Shown piece after piece: positions 1 through 6,751 of a stretch of 9,227 bases of DNA. The notes below the pieces were generated by a model that worked only from the letters and a program-made list of their open reading frames with translations, was not told where the DNA came from and ran no database searches. Both the position numbers and the translations under genes were made by a program. Location of the stretch: positions 1-9,227 of the forward strand of contig JALHVH010000483.1 of the NCBI GenBank assembly GCA_022867105.1, given 5' to 3'. How positions within the stretch are numbered: the first letter of the stretch is position 1; each line of letters begins with the position of its first letter. Source of the DNA: Candidatus Aminicenantota bacterium (lineage in GTDB: Bacteria > Acidobacteriota > Aminicenantia > Aminicenantales > Saccharicenantaceae).

Positions 1-639
1 ATGTTCACATCTCATTTTGACGAGCAGTTCCACGACGCAGTTGGCCTGCATGTTGGCCACGATGGCAACCCGGGGCGCCATCGGACTGATACCCGGGGCG
101 CACTCGCTTTCCTCGTCGCCGCAGATATACAGGCTGCCCATCTTCCGGGCATGGATCTTCCGGTTCTTCCCATAACCGGCCAGGCCCGAGGCCGCGACGA
201 TGGGTCTTTCCGGGAAGAGCGACAGCCAGGCCTCGATGAGCATGTGCTTGGCTTCAGCCTTGTCAAAGGCCTCGACAAGGATGTCTGCGGCCCCGAAGAT
301 CCGGCCGACGTTCTTTCCGCTGATCCTTATGTCGTGGACCGAGTATTCGGAGAACGGGTTGATCCTTTTCAGGTTCTCGAGCAGGGCCTCCACCTTGCGA
401 CGTCCGATCTGCCCGACGAAATATTGCTGCCGGTTGAGATTGGAGGGCTCGACCCTGTCGAAATCGGCGATGATAAGCCTTCCGACCCCGATCCGGGCCA
501 GGGAGATGGCAACATTAGAGCCGAGGCCGCCGGCCCCGGCGATCCCAACCGTGCTTTCCCTGAGGGCGGCAAGGACCCTCGGATCATGCTTCGAGAAGAG
601 GTCCTTCTCCAGTCGCTCCCTCCTGATTCTCGCGGTCAT
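1..639 (-). CDS. thiF: ThiF-family (short form) sulfur-carrier adenylyltransferase, 3' end cut by window
   Basis: This is an E1-like enzyme expected to adenylate the C-terminal Gly-Gly of a small sulfur carrier (ThiS or MoaD) using ATP. 213 residues are visible with no stop before the window edge, about the full length of the short ThiF forms common in anaerobes (roughly 200-215 aa), so little should be missing. Seen: the nucleotide-binding loop GAGGLGSN (35-42), IADFDRVEPSNLNRQQ (57-72) holding the acidic and Arg residues of the ATP site, VEAFD (122-126) matching the catalytic Asp region, and YICGDEESE (171-179). The paired CxxC zinc motifs of MoeB and E. coli ThiF are absent, as in short-form ThiF proteins. 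Its ATG overlaps the mobB stop in an ATGA, so the two are translationally coupled. The family was named from thiamine loci. Its place at the end of a Moco operon suggests MoaD activation instead of, or as well as, ThiS. Family sure; substrate uncertain. Confidence 0.88.
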   Translation of the reverse strand, partial: MTARIRRERLEKDLFSKHDPRVLAALRESTVGIAGAGGLGSNVAISLARIGVGRLIIADFDRVEPSNLNRQQYFVGQIGRRKVEALLENLKRINPFSEYSVHDIRISGKNVGRIFGAADILVEAFDKAEAKHMLIEAWLSLFPERPIVAASGLAGYGKNRKIHARKMGSLYICGDEESECAPGISPMAPRVAIVANMQANCVVELLVKMRCEH

Positions 640-1289
640 TTCCGGGATCCCTTCCGCGAGATATGAAGGACGACATCCCCGGGGTCCAGGTTCGTTCCCC
701 TCAAAGAGCCGACCATTCCCATGACCGTGTTCCCGATGAAGGATTCAACGAAAGGATTGAGCGGAACTTCCACCCCGTCCACCACCAACGTCGCTTCGGG
801 AGACCGACCGGACGACGACATAACAAGGTCGGCTATCTTATCGACCTCGGAAAAACGAAACACGGGCATCGCCGACTCGACCTCGTCATCGGACACCACG
901 GCCAGCAGCTCCTCGGGGGCGAACTCCAGCCTCTCGGCGATGTCCTTGCGCACGAGGCTGATCTTCTTCAGTCCCCTGACTCCCTTCCCGCCCTCGACCA
1001 GGACGATGTCCGCGTCGGCGAAGAACCGGCCGACGGCGCCCTCGATATCGTCCGGCGTTCCCGTCTCCTGGAAGACGACGACACGGCCCGGCGTCACGAT
1101 ACCGACCCGGGACGCGCCCGCTTTGGTAAATTTCCAGGAGTCCTTCCCTTCCTTGTCCAAAGGCACGTCCTCATGGCAGTGCTTGAGAACGGCGACCCTC
1201 GCGCCCCTGGACTTGAGCTCCGGGATCAGGCGGAGGAGGAACGTGGTCTTGCCGCTTCCCGAGGGACCGACGACGGCGATGGCTTTCAT
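636..1289 (-). CDS. mobB: MobB, molybdopterin-guanine dinucleotide biosynthesis GTPase-type protein
   Basis: This P-loop protein of late Moco synthesis is thought to bind GTP and assist MobA in forming the guanine dinucleotide cofactor. I start it at the ATG at 1289, which has AAAGGA about 7 bases upstream and puts the Walker A loop GPSGSGKTT at residues 8-16, as is usual. An in-frame TTG 13 codons further up would add an unlikely basic leader. Also visible are the VAVLKHCHED segment (32-41) typical of MobB and VLVEGGKG near the middle. At 217 aa it is longer than E. coli MobB (about 175 aa). The extra C-terminal part contains a conserved-looking VPLNPFVESFIGNTVMGMV segment and may be a separate small domain. 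No mobA is in the window, so MobB may act with a distant MobA or in a bis-pterin pathway. A 60-base gap separates it from mog, the largest gap inside the operon. Confidence 0.9.
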   Translation of the reverse strand: MKAIAVVGPSGSGKTTFLLRLIPELKSRGARVAVLKHCHEDVPLDKEGKDSWKFTKAGASRVGIVTPGRVVVFQETGTPDDIEGAVGRFFADADIVLVEGGKGVRGLKKISLVRKDIAERLEFAPEELLAVVSDDEVESAMPVFRFSEVDKIADLVMSSSGRSPEATLVVDGVEVPLNPFVESFIGNTVMGMVGSLRGTNLDPGDVVLHISRKGSRK

Positions 1290-1349
1290 TTCGATTTCCT
1301 TTTTAGCATAGCGCCCAGCCCGTGTCAAAAGGGCCTGACCGCCGCCGGC

Positions 1350-1850
1350 TCAAGGTTTTCCGCAGTCCCCCACGCCCCCCCTGAGAAGTTCGACGGCGTG
1401 GGCCAGGGCGGGCAGGACAACCTCAAGGTTTTCCCGGGCCGCGCGCGGGCTTCCCGGCAAGTTCATGATGAGGGTCGCCTTCCTGATCCCGGCAACCGCC
1501 CGGGAAAGCATGGCCGTCGCCGTTTTCTTTTGGCTATCGGCCCGCATGGCCTCGACCAGCCCCGGCGCCTCCCGGTCCATGACGTCCTTCGTCGCTTCCG
1601 GAGTGACGTCCCTGGGGGCAAAGCCGGTCCCCCCTGTCGTCAGCACGACATCGGCCAGCCCGCCGTCGGCGATCCTTTCAAGCTCGGCGCGGATCACGGC
1701 CCGTTCATCGGGGAGTATTTCCGACAGGACGACCTCGCCCCCCCATTCGAAAACGATCCGCCCGAGGAGAGGACCGCTTTCATCGGCCCTTTCTCCGCGG
1801 GACGAACGATCGGAGATGGTCAGCACGGCGAACCGTATCCCTTCAGGCAT
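1350..1850 (-). CDS. mog: MogA/MoaB-family molybdopterin adenylyltransferase
   Basis: This protein should adenylate molybdopterin with ATP to give MPT-AMP, the substrate that MoeA uses for metal insertion. The 166-aa length and motif order fit the single-domain MoaB/MogA family: TISDRSSRGE (11-20) with D24-SGP after it, the pterin-binding TTGGTG (71-76), RDVTPEAT (80-87) and LPGSP (131-135). D48 and D81 sit where the two acidic residues important in E. coli MogA are expected. The ATG overlaps the end of the MOSC gene by 8 bases, and AAGGAG lies about 8 bases upstream. The family splits into MogA, bacterial MoaB (sometimes inactive) and archaeal-type MoaB, and sequence reading alone does not separate them well. 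Being the only such gene in a full cofactor operon argues that it is the active enzyme. Confidence 0.93.
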   Translation of the reverse strand: MPEGIRFAVLTISDRSSRGERADESGPLLGRIVFEWGGEVVLSEILPDERAVIRAELERIADGGLADVVLTTGGTGFAPRDVTPEATKDVMDREAPGLVEAMRADSQKKTATAMLSRAVAGIRKATLIMNLPGSPRAARENLEVVLPALAHAVELLRGGVGDCGKP

Positions 1851-2313
1851 GTTCGGGCTCCTTTTTCAAGACTTCAACAGGGTCGCCGGTCCTCACGTTC
1901 CCACCGACCAGGACCCGGGCGAAGATCCCTTCTCTGGGCATGACACAGTCTCCGGCCTGCTCGAAGATGGCGCACCGGGAATGGCAGACCTTGCCGATCT
2001 GGCTGACCTCGAGAAGAGCTTCCCCCAATCGCAGGCGGGTCCCTATGGGAAGCGAAACCAGGTCGACCCCCGAGGTCGTGACGTTCTCGGCGAAATCCCC
2101 GGGCCCGACGTCAAGGCCAAGGTCCTTCATTTTATCGATGCTTTCGATGGCCAGCAGGCTGACCTGGCGGTGTCCGAATCCGGCATGGGCATCGCCTTCG
2201 AGACCGGTTTCCTCCAACAGAGTCCCGCTCCCGGCCGGTTCTTTGCGCACGCCTTTGGAAGGACTGAGGTTGATCGACACCACGGCACCGCGATCACCAG
2301 GTGAATTCGCCAC
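1843..2313 (-). CDS. MOSC-domain protein of the Moco operon
   Basis: This is a single-domain MOSC (Moco sulfurase C-terminal) protein of 156 aa. MOSC domains are known from the C-terminus of eukaryotic Moco sulfurase and from YiiM/mARC-type proteins. Small stand-alone versions occur in Moco operons of anaerobes, often beside or fused to mog. Seen: VVSINLSPSKGVRK (11-24), GLEGDAHAG (37-45), HRQVSLLA (48-55) and a cysteine cluster CHSRC (110-114) plus C123 in GDCVMP. The cysteines could carry sulfur or bind the cofactor, but this is inference. It starts with GTG at 2313, supported by AAAGGCGGAAG just upstream, and overlaps the last 20 bases of moaC. An internal GTG near codon 11 is possible but has no comparable ribosome site. 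The overlaps at both ends tie it to moaC and mog. Its biochemical role is not established. Confidence 0.9.
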   Translation of the reverse strand: MANSPGDRGAVVSINLSPSKGVRKEPAGSGTLLEETGLEGDAHAGFGHRQVSLLAIESIDKMKDLGLDVGPGDFAENVTTSGVDLVSLPIGTRLRLGEALLEVSQIGKVCHSRCAIFEQAGDCVMPREGIFARVLVGGNVRTGDPVEVLKKEPEHA

Positions 2314-2764
2314 GTCTTCCGCCTTTCTTGGACAGGAGGTGGATGTTCCCGATGAGGATCCTTTTGTCCACGACCTTGCACATGTCGTAGACGGTCAGGC
2401 AGGCGGCGGCCGCGGCCGTCAGGGCTTCCATCTCAACGCCGGTCCTGTCAACGGCCTTGACCGTCGAAACGACGCGGACCAGGCCCTCCTTCGGGGCGAG
2501 CGTCAGCTCGACATCGACATGGGTCAACCGAAGAGGATGGCAAAGTGGGACCCACTCCGAGGTCCTCTTGGCCGCTTGGATCCCGGCCAGGCGGGCCGTG
2601 TTGAGGACCTCGCCCTTGGGGACTCTGTTCGAAGCGATGAGCTCGAGAGTCTCTCGGGAGAGTCCGACCTCGCCCATGGCCCGGGCGGTCCTTTCCGTTT
2701 CGGGCTTGGCGCTCACGTCGACCATGCGAGGCCGTCCCTTTTCATCGAGGTGTGTCAGTTTCAT
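2294..2764 (-). CDS. moaC: MoaC, cyclic pyranopterin monophosphate synthase
   Basis: MoaC converts the MoaA product 3',8-cyclo-7,8-dihydro-GTP into cyclic pyranopterin monophosphate, the first stable Moco intermediate. At 156 aa it has the standard length (E. coli about 161). The active-site residues are all present and are offset by one from E. coli numbering: K50, H76 in PLCHPL (73-78), E111 and E113 in DRTGVEMEA (106-114), D127 and K130 in YDMCK (126-130). The ATG at 2764 has a strong GGAGG about 9 bases upstream and lies 4 bases after the moaA stop. The 3' end overlaps the MOSC gene by 20 bases. MoaA and MoaC being adjacent fits their consecutive steps. Nothing is degraded, so this should be a working enzyme. 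Confidence 0.97.
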   Translation of the reverse strand: MKLTHLDEKGRPRMVDVSAKPETERTARAMGEVGLSRETLELIASNRVPKGEVLNTARLAGIQAAKRTSEWVPLCHPLRLTHVDVELTLAPKEGLVRVVSTVKAVDRTGVEMEALTAAAAACLTVYDMCKVVDKRILIGNIHLLSKKGGRRGEFTW

Positions 2765-2768
2765 GGTC

Positions 2769-3728
2769 CTATCCTCCGATCGTTCTCAATCCGTTCCCCC
2801 GCTCCCCGGCGGCCGCTTCTTCCCTCCTCCGGGGTTTACGGGAGAGAGCATCGCGAAGTGCCGTCTTGAGCGAGCCGTCATCGGTCCCGGAACGGAGTAT
2901 CTTTTTCAAATCCACCGACCACCCGGAGAAGAGGCAGGGCAGGAGTCTGCCGTCCGCCGATATCCTCAGGCGGTTGCACGACGCGCAGAAATGGTCGGAA
3001 TAGGGACTGATGAACCCGATCGTCCCCTTCATTCCGGGAAGCGTGAAATACCGGGCGGGGCCGGCGCCCTCGGGGGCCGCGGCCTCCTCCGGCCTGCCGA
3101 ACCGGGCCAGGCTCTCCATCGCTTCCCGCCCGGAAACGAAATACCCTTGGTTGGGCGAGAAATCCATGAGCTCGATGAAGCGGACGTGGACGTGCTTCTC
3201 CGAGGCCAGGGCGACGAATGGTGAGAGGTCGTCGTTCTTCCCCTTGAGCAGGACGGCGTTAATCTTGACGGGTGAGAAGCCCTTCTCCAGGGCCCCGTCG
3301 ATCGCGTCCAGGACGTTCTGAAGGTTGCCGCCTCCGGTGATCTCGCGGTAGGCGTGAGGGTCCAGGCTGTCAAGGCTGATGTTTATCCGCCTTAAGCCAG
3401 CCTCCCAGAGGGCGTCCAGGTTGTCACGGAGAAGGATGCCGTTCGTTGTCAAGGCGATGTCCCCGGTCCCCTTGAGTTCGACAAGGGAGCGGATGAAACC
3501 CGCGAGCCCTTTCCGGACGAGGGGTTCGCCGCCCGTAATCCTGAACCTGGTGACCCCGATCTCCAAGGAAAGACGGGCCAGTCTCAAGAATTCTTCATAG
3601 GACAGGACCTCCGACGGCGGGATGAAGACGAAATTCCGGCCGGGAGAGCAGTAGAAGCATCGAAGGTTGCACCGGTCCGTGACGGAAAGGCGCATGTAGT
3701 CGATCCTGCGGTCGAAATTGTCTTTCAT
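2769..3728 (-). CDS. moaA: MoaA, GTP 3',8-cyclase (radical SAM)
   Basis: MoaA is a radical-SAM enzyme that rearranges GTP into 3',8-cyclo-7,8-dihydro-GTP, opening molybdenum/tungsten cofactor synthesis. At 319 aa it is slightly short but complete. The SAM-binding 4Fe-4S cluster motif is C20, C24, C27 (CNLRCFYC). ITGGEPL follows, and the second, GTP-binding cluster uses C248, C251 and C265 with the same spacing as the E. coli enzyme. The protein ends in the family's C-terminal Gly-Gly (RTIGG), which is needed for catalysis. I start at the ATG at 3728, where GGTGAG is directly upstream and the stop of moeA is one base before. A longer frame would add 27 residues that read moeA sequence out of frame. 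The oxygen-sensitive clusters suit an anaerobe. Very sure. Confidence 0.97.
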   Translation of the reverse strand: MKDNFDRRIDYMRLSVTDRCNLRCFYCSPGRNFVFIPPSEVLSYEEFLRLARLSLEIGVTRFRITGGEPLVRKGLAGFIRSLVELKGTGDIALTTNGILLRDNLDALWEAGLRRINISLDSLDPHAYREITGGGNLQNVLDAIDGALEKGFSPVKINAVLLKGKNDDLSPFVALASEKHVHVRFIELMDFSPNQGYFVSGREAMESLARFGRPEEAAAPEGAGPARYFTLPGMKGTIGFISPYSDHFCASCNRLRISADGRLLPCLFSGWSVDLKKILRSGTDDGSLKTALRDALSRKPRRREEAAAGERGNGLRTIGG

Positions 3729-3729
3729 C

Positions 3730-4944
3730 TCACCAAGCCATTCTGTGGACGATGACCTTTGAGCCTGCCGGAAGCGATTCCGCCGCGGCGGGGACGAGAG
3801 CCAGGCCATCGGCCGGAACCATCGACCTTAAGATGGCGGAGCCCTGTTCCCCAGTGCTCTCCGCCCACCACTCCCCGTCTTTCATGGAAAGACGGACCCT
3901 CAGGAAGTTCAAACGGCCCTTCTTTTTCCTGACCTCATAGGACAGCCGGGCCTCGAATTCGGGCGCGAGATAATCCGCCCGTCCGGAAAGAAGGTTCAAG
4001 AACGGCCTGACGTATTCCTCGAACGCGATCATGACCGCCCCGGGATTTCCGGGGAGCCCGAACAAGTAACACGGGCCGTCCCCGCCTTCGAGGACATAAA
4101 AGGCCAGGGGCATGCCCGGCTTCTGGGCAACCTTCCAGAAGACCCGCCGCGCCCCGACGCGATCGAAAGAGTCCCTGACCACGTCATGATCGCCCATCGA
4201 CACGCCGCCCGTCGTCAGGATGACCCGGGAAGTCCCGGCGGCCTGCCGGAGCTTGGAGACCGTCCCATCGAGGTCGTCTCCCGTCGTCCCAAGGAACGAG
4301 AGGACCGCGCCCGCGGAGGCGATCTGGGCCCGCAGGGCATGGCTGTTGCTATCGTATATGGAGCCGGGGCCCAAGGGCTCGGAAACGTCACGGATCTCGG
4401 TTCCGGTGGTAAGGACGCCCACGGCAGGTCGTAGGCGCACAGGGACCTTGGCGATCCCAAGAGCCGCCAGAAAGCCGATGCAGGGCGCGTTGAGAAACGT
4501 GCCCTTGGTGAGCGCCGTCTCTCCCTCGATGATATCCTCGCCCCTTCTGCGGACATTCTCTCCGGGCCGGACCGGCCGGCTTACGGCGATCGTCGCCGCG
4601 GATTCCTTGACGTCCTCCCGCGGCACGACGGCATCGGCATCCCGGGGGACCGGCGCTCCGGTCATGATCTTCACGCATTCGCCGGGGGCAAGAGCCCCGG
4701 CCTGGGCCGTCCCCGCCGGCTGCTCCCACGTGACGGCGAGGATCGCGGGAATCTCACCAAGCGTGTCCGCGCTCCTCACGGCATAACCGTCCATGGCCGA
4801 ATTGTCAAAGGGGGGCAGAGCGCGCGGCGAACGGATGTCCGCCGCCAAGACCCGGCGAAAGGAGTCGTCCAAGGCGACGTCCTCCACGCCGAGGGTCTTG
4901 GCCTCTTCGAAAACCGACCTCCGGGCTTCTTCATAACTGATCAT
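3730..4944 (-). CDS. moeA: MoeA, molybdopterin molybdenum/tungsten transferase
   Basis: MoeA hydrolyses adenylated molybdopterin and inserts molybdate or tungstate into the dithiolene. The 404-aa length is normal. Signature segments are in order: PFDNSAMDGYA (45-55), GECVKIMTGAPVP (88-100), VGVLTTGTEI (174-183), SIYDSNSHAL (195-204), ILTTGGVSMGDHDVV (242-256) and LFGLPGNPGAV (294-304), with a C-terminal beta domain (about 330-404). I take the ATG at 4944, with AGAGG about 5 bases upstream and 10 bases after the ATPase stop. The longer frame would add 10 residues upstream of that ribosome site. Many anaerobes carry two MoeA paralogues, one for Mo and one for W. Sitting directly behind a tungstate importer, this copy may be the tungsten one, but no residue I can read proves it. 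Confidence 0.96.
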   Translation of the reverse strand: MISYEEARRSVFEEAKTLGVEDVALDDSFRRVLAADIRSPRALPPFDNSAMDGYAVRSADTLGEIPAILAVTWEQPAGTAQAGALAPGECVKIMTGAPVPRDADAVVPREDVKESAATIAVSRPVRPGENVRRRGEDIIEGETALTKGTFLNAPCIGFLAALGIAKVPVRLRPAVGVLTTGTEIRDVSEPLGPGSIYDSNSHALRAQIASAGAVLSFLGTTGDDLDGTVSKLRQAAGTSRVILTTGGVSMGDHDVVRDSFDRVGARRVFWKVAQKPGMPLAFYVLEGGDGPCYLFGLPGNPGAVMIAFEEYVRPFLNLLSGRADYLAPEFEARLSYEVRKKKGRLNFLRVRLSMKDGEWWAESTGEQGSAILRSMVPADGLALVPAAAESLPAGSKVIVHRMAW

Positions 4945-4954
4945 ATGACCTCTT

Positions 4955-6049
4955 TCAATCCCCGTTCTCCACACCCGCCGGCAGGGCCCTCAGGGAAGCC
5001 GCCTTGATCCCGGCCCAGGCCGTCTCACCCACACGGAGCCCGAGCTCGTCGACGGCCGCCCGCGTCAAGCGCGCCTTCAAAAGGAACCCGCAATCCAGGG
5101 AGACGAGAACGAGGCGGTCGCCGGGAGAAATCTCCACGACCCTCCCCTCGAACCAATTCCTGATCGAGCTTTCGAACTTCCGCCGGGCCAGGAGAACGTC
5201 CTCGGGCCTCAGGAATAGAAGCACCTCGCTCCCTTCCCGGGCTTCCCCCGCCGCCAGGATCCGCAGGCCTGCGTGAGCGATGACGAGGAGGTCCCCCCTC
5301 CGTTCTTCGACGGTCCCCTTGAGAAGGGTGGCATGGCCCACGAGCCTCGCCACCTCATCGTTCGCGGGAGAGGCGAATACCCTCTCCGTCTCTCCGGCCT
5401 GGAGGACCCTCCCGCCGACAAGGATGGCCACCCGCGTCGCCAGGAACGCCGCCTCGTCGCGATGGTGGGTCACGAATACGGTCGTCTGTCCGGTCTCCTT
5501 AAGAACCCGCTTGAGCTCAACGATGAGATCCTCCCGGGTCGGGGCGTCAAGGGCGGAGAAGGGCTCGTCCAGGAAGAGGATGTCCGGCTCCAGGATGAAG
5601 GCCCGGGCCAGGTTGACCCGTTGGGCTTCTCCTCCGGAAAGCTTCCGGGCGTCACGGTTAAGGAGGGGGCCGAGAGAGAACATCCGGGCCGCCCTGTCCA
5701 GCCGTCTGAGCATCTCCGGCTTCGGCGTCCCGCGGACCTTCAGTCCGAAAAGCACGTTCTTCTCCACGTTCCCTCGAAAAAGATACGGCCGCTGCAGGAG
5801 CAGGACGAACCTGCGCCGGACGTTGAGCGCGGTCTTTCCGCTGACCTCTTCCCCCCTGTAAAAAACCCGTCCCCGGCCGGGTCTCTCCAGGAGCGAGGCG
5901 ATCCGGAGCCATGTGCTCTTGCCCGATCCGTTCGGTCCGAAGATGACAAGGCATTCGCCCTTGGCCAAGGAAAACAACGGGATATCCAGGACCCGGAGCG
6001 GGCCGTAGGAGTGCCGGACCCCTTTCATTTCCAGGAATGGGGTCTCCAC
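4955..6049 (-). CDS. tupC: Tungstate ABC transporter ATP-binding protein with C-terminal TOBE-like domain
   Basis: This is the ATPase that powers TupB-mediated tungstate import at the inner face of the membrane. Over 364 aa: Walker A GPNGSGKST (38-46), Q-loop Q86, signature LSGGE (137-141), Walker B ILFLDE (157-162), SALD D-loop and H-loop H195. After about residue 230 comes a beta-rich region with LFLRPEDVLLA and FEGRVVEISPGDRLVLVSLDCG, resembling the TOBE oxyanion-binding domain of ModC-type ATPases. TOBE domains can bind molybdate or tungstate and inhibit transport. Many TupC proteins lack such a tail, so this one is ModC/WtpC-like. I start at the GTG at 6049: GGAG lies about 7 bases upstream and the frame overlaps the permease end by 25 bases. 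An ATG at 6028 is the alternative but has only a poor site. The open frame upstream of 6049 is a permease shadow. Confidence 0.92.
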   Translation of the reverse strand: METPFLEMKGVRHSYGPLRVLDIPLFSLAKGECLVIFGPNGSGKSTWLRIASLLERPGRGRVFYRGEEVSGKTALNVRRRFVLLLQRPYLFRGNVEKNVLFGLKVRGTPKPEMLRRLDRAARMFSLGPLLNRDARKLSGGEAQRVNLARAFILEPDILFLDEPFSALDAPTREDLIVELKRVLKETGQTTVFVTHHRDEAAFLATRVAILVGGRVLQAGETERVFASPANDEVARLVGHATLLKGTVEERRGDLLVIAHAGLRILAAGEAREGSEVLLFLRPEDVLLARRKFESSIRNWFEGRVVEISPGDRLVLVSLDCGFLLKARLTRAAVDELGLRVGETAWAGIKAASLRALPAGVENGD

Positions 6050-6744
6050 TCTTGGGCTCCTTTTTGCTGGATGTAGGTCAGGAGAGCGTTGACAGCGAAG
6101 CTCAGGGCGAGAAGGACGAGCGACAAGGCGATCGCGACCTCGAACCTCCCCATACGCGTCTCCTGGACGATGGCCGTCGTCAGGACCCGCGTCTGCCCGT
6201 TGATGTTGCCGCCGACCATGAGCACGGCCCCGACTTCCGAAACGGCCCCCCCGAATCCTGCCATCACGGCGGCCAGCTGGGGAAGCCGCGACTCCTTTAG
6301 AACAACCAAGAGAGCCTGGGCCTTCGTCGCCCCGAGGGCCCGTGCCTGAAGGGGGGCCGCGGGATCGACGTTCTGAAAGGCCGCCAGCGAAAGGCCGGCG
6401 ATGATCGGGACGACGATGAGGACCTGGGCGATCACCATGGCCGCCGGAGTGTAGATGAGACGGAGCGAGCCCAACGGCCCCATTCTCCACAGAAAAAGGG
6501 CCACGAACAAACCGACGACGACGGGAGGAAGGCCCATGCCTGTGTTGATCAGGGCGATGATCAATCGCCTTCCCGGGAAACGGGACACCGACAAACCGAG
6601 CCCGGCCGGGATCCCGACGCACAGCCCGATCAAGGTGGCGGTGCCCGTGATCTTGAGCGTCAGCCAGACGATGCCGTAGATCTCGGGATCGAGCGAGATC
6701 AGCATGTCCACGGCCTTGACGATCCCCGTCCAGATCATGTCCAT
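6025..6744 (-). CDS. tupB: Tungstate ABC transporter permease
   Basis: This 239-aa inner-membrane permease forms the tungstate channel together with TupA and the ATPase. Hydrophobic segments fall at about 23-53, 61-86, 99-122, 157-178 and 202-224, matching a five-helix BPD_transp_1 fold. The cytoplasmic coupling loop lies around LQARALGATKAQALLVVLKES (132-152), with the ALGA core of the EAA motif. GMGLPPVVVGL (69-79) and GGAVSEVGAVLMVGGNI (165-181) are characteristic of TupB/WtpB-like permeases. The ATG at 6744 lies 7 bases after the tupA stop; AAGG about 11 bases upstream is only a moderate ribosome site, so an ATG two codons later is possible. The last 25 bases overlap the ATPase gene. The call as tungstate rather than molybdate rests on the TupA-type partner. 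Confidence 0.94.
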   Translation of the reverse strand: MDMIWTGIVKAVDMLISLDPEIYGIVWLTLKITGTATLIGLCVGIPAGLGLSVSRFPGRRLIIALINTGMGLPPVVVGLFVALFLWRMGPLGSLRLIYTPAAMVIAQVLIVVPIIAGLSLAAFQNVDPAAPLQARALGATKAQALLVVLKESRLPQLAAVMAGFGGAVSEVGAVLMVGGNINGQTRVLTTAIVQETRMGRFEVAIALSLVLLALSFAVNALLTYIQQKGAQEWRPHSWK

Positions 6745-6751
6745 GCCGGGC

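Noticed and set aside
1..666. Plus-strand open frame of 221 codons at the window start
   Set aside because: It is antisense to the ThiF-family gene, which carries all the expected nucleotide-binding motifs. No ribosome site or recognisable domain was seen.
1300..1328. Possible internal promoter before mobB (TTGACA, 17 bases, TAAAAA)
   Set aside because: Transcription would start near 1293, after the mobB ribosome site and only a few bases before the ATG. The -10 match is weak, so it is probably coincidental.
663..1943. Long plus-strand open frame of 426 codons
   Set aside because: It lies antisense to mobB, mog and the MOSC gene, whose family motifs are clear. Its translation is rich in Arg, Gly, Pro and Asp as expected for a GC-rich shadow and shows no domain.
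6050..6622. Upstream extension of the TupC ATPase frame by about 190 codons
   Set aside because: The stretch reads the permease gene out of frame and gives low-complexity Arg/Gly/Pro sequence. The GTG at 6049 with GGAG upstream gives a normal ATPase N-terminus.
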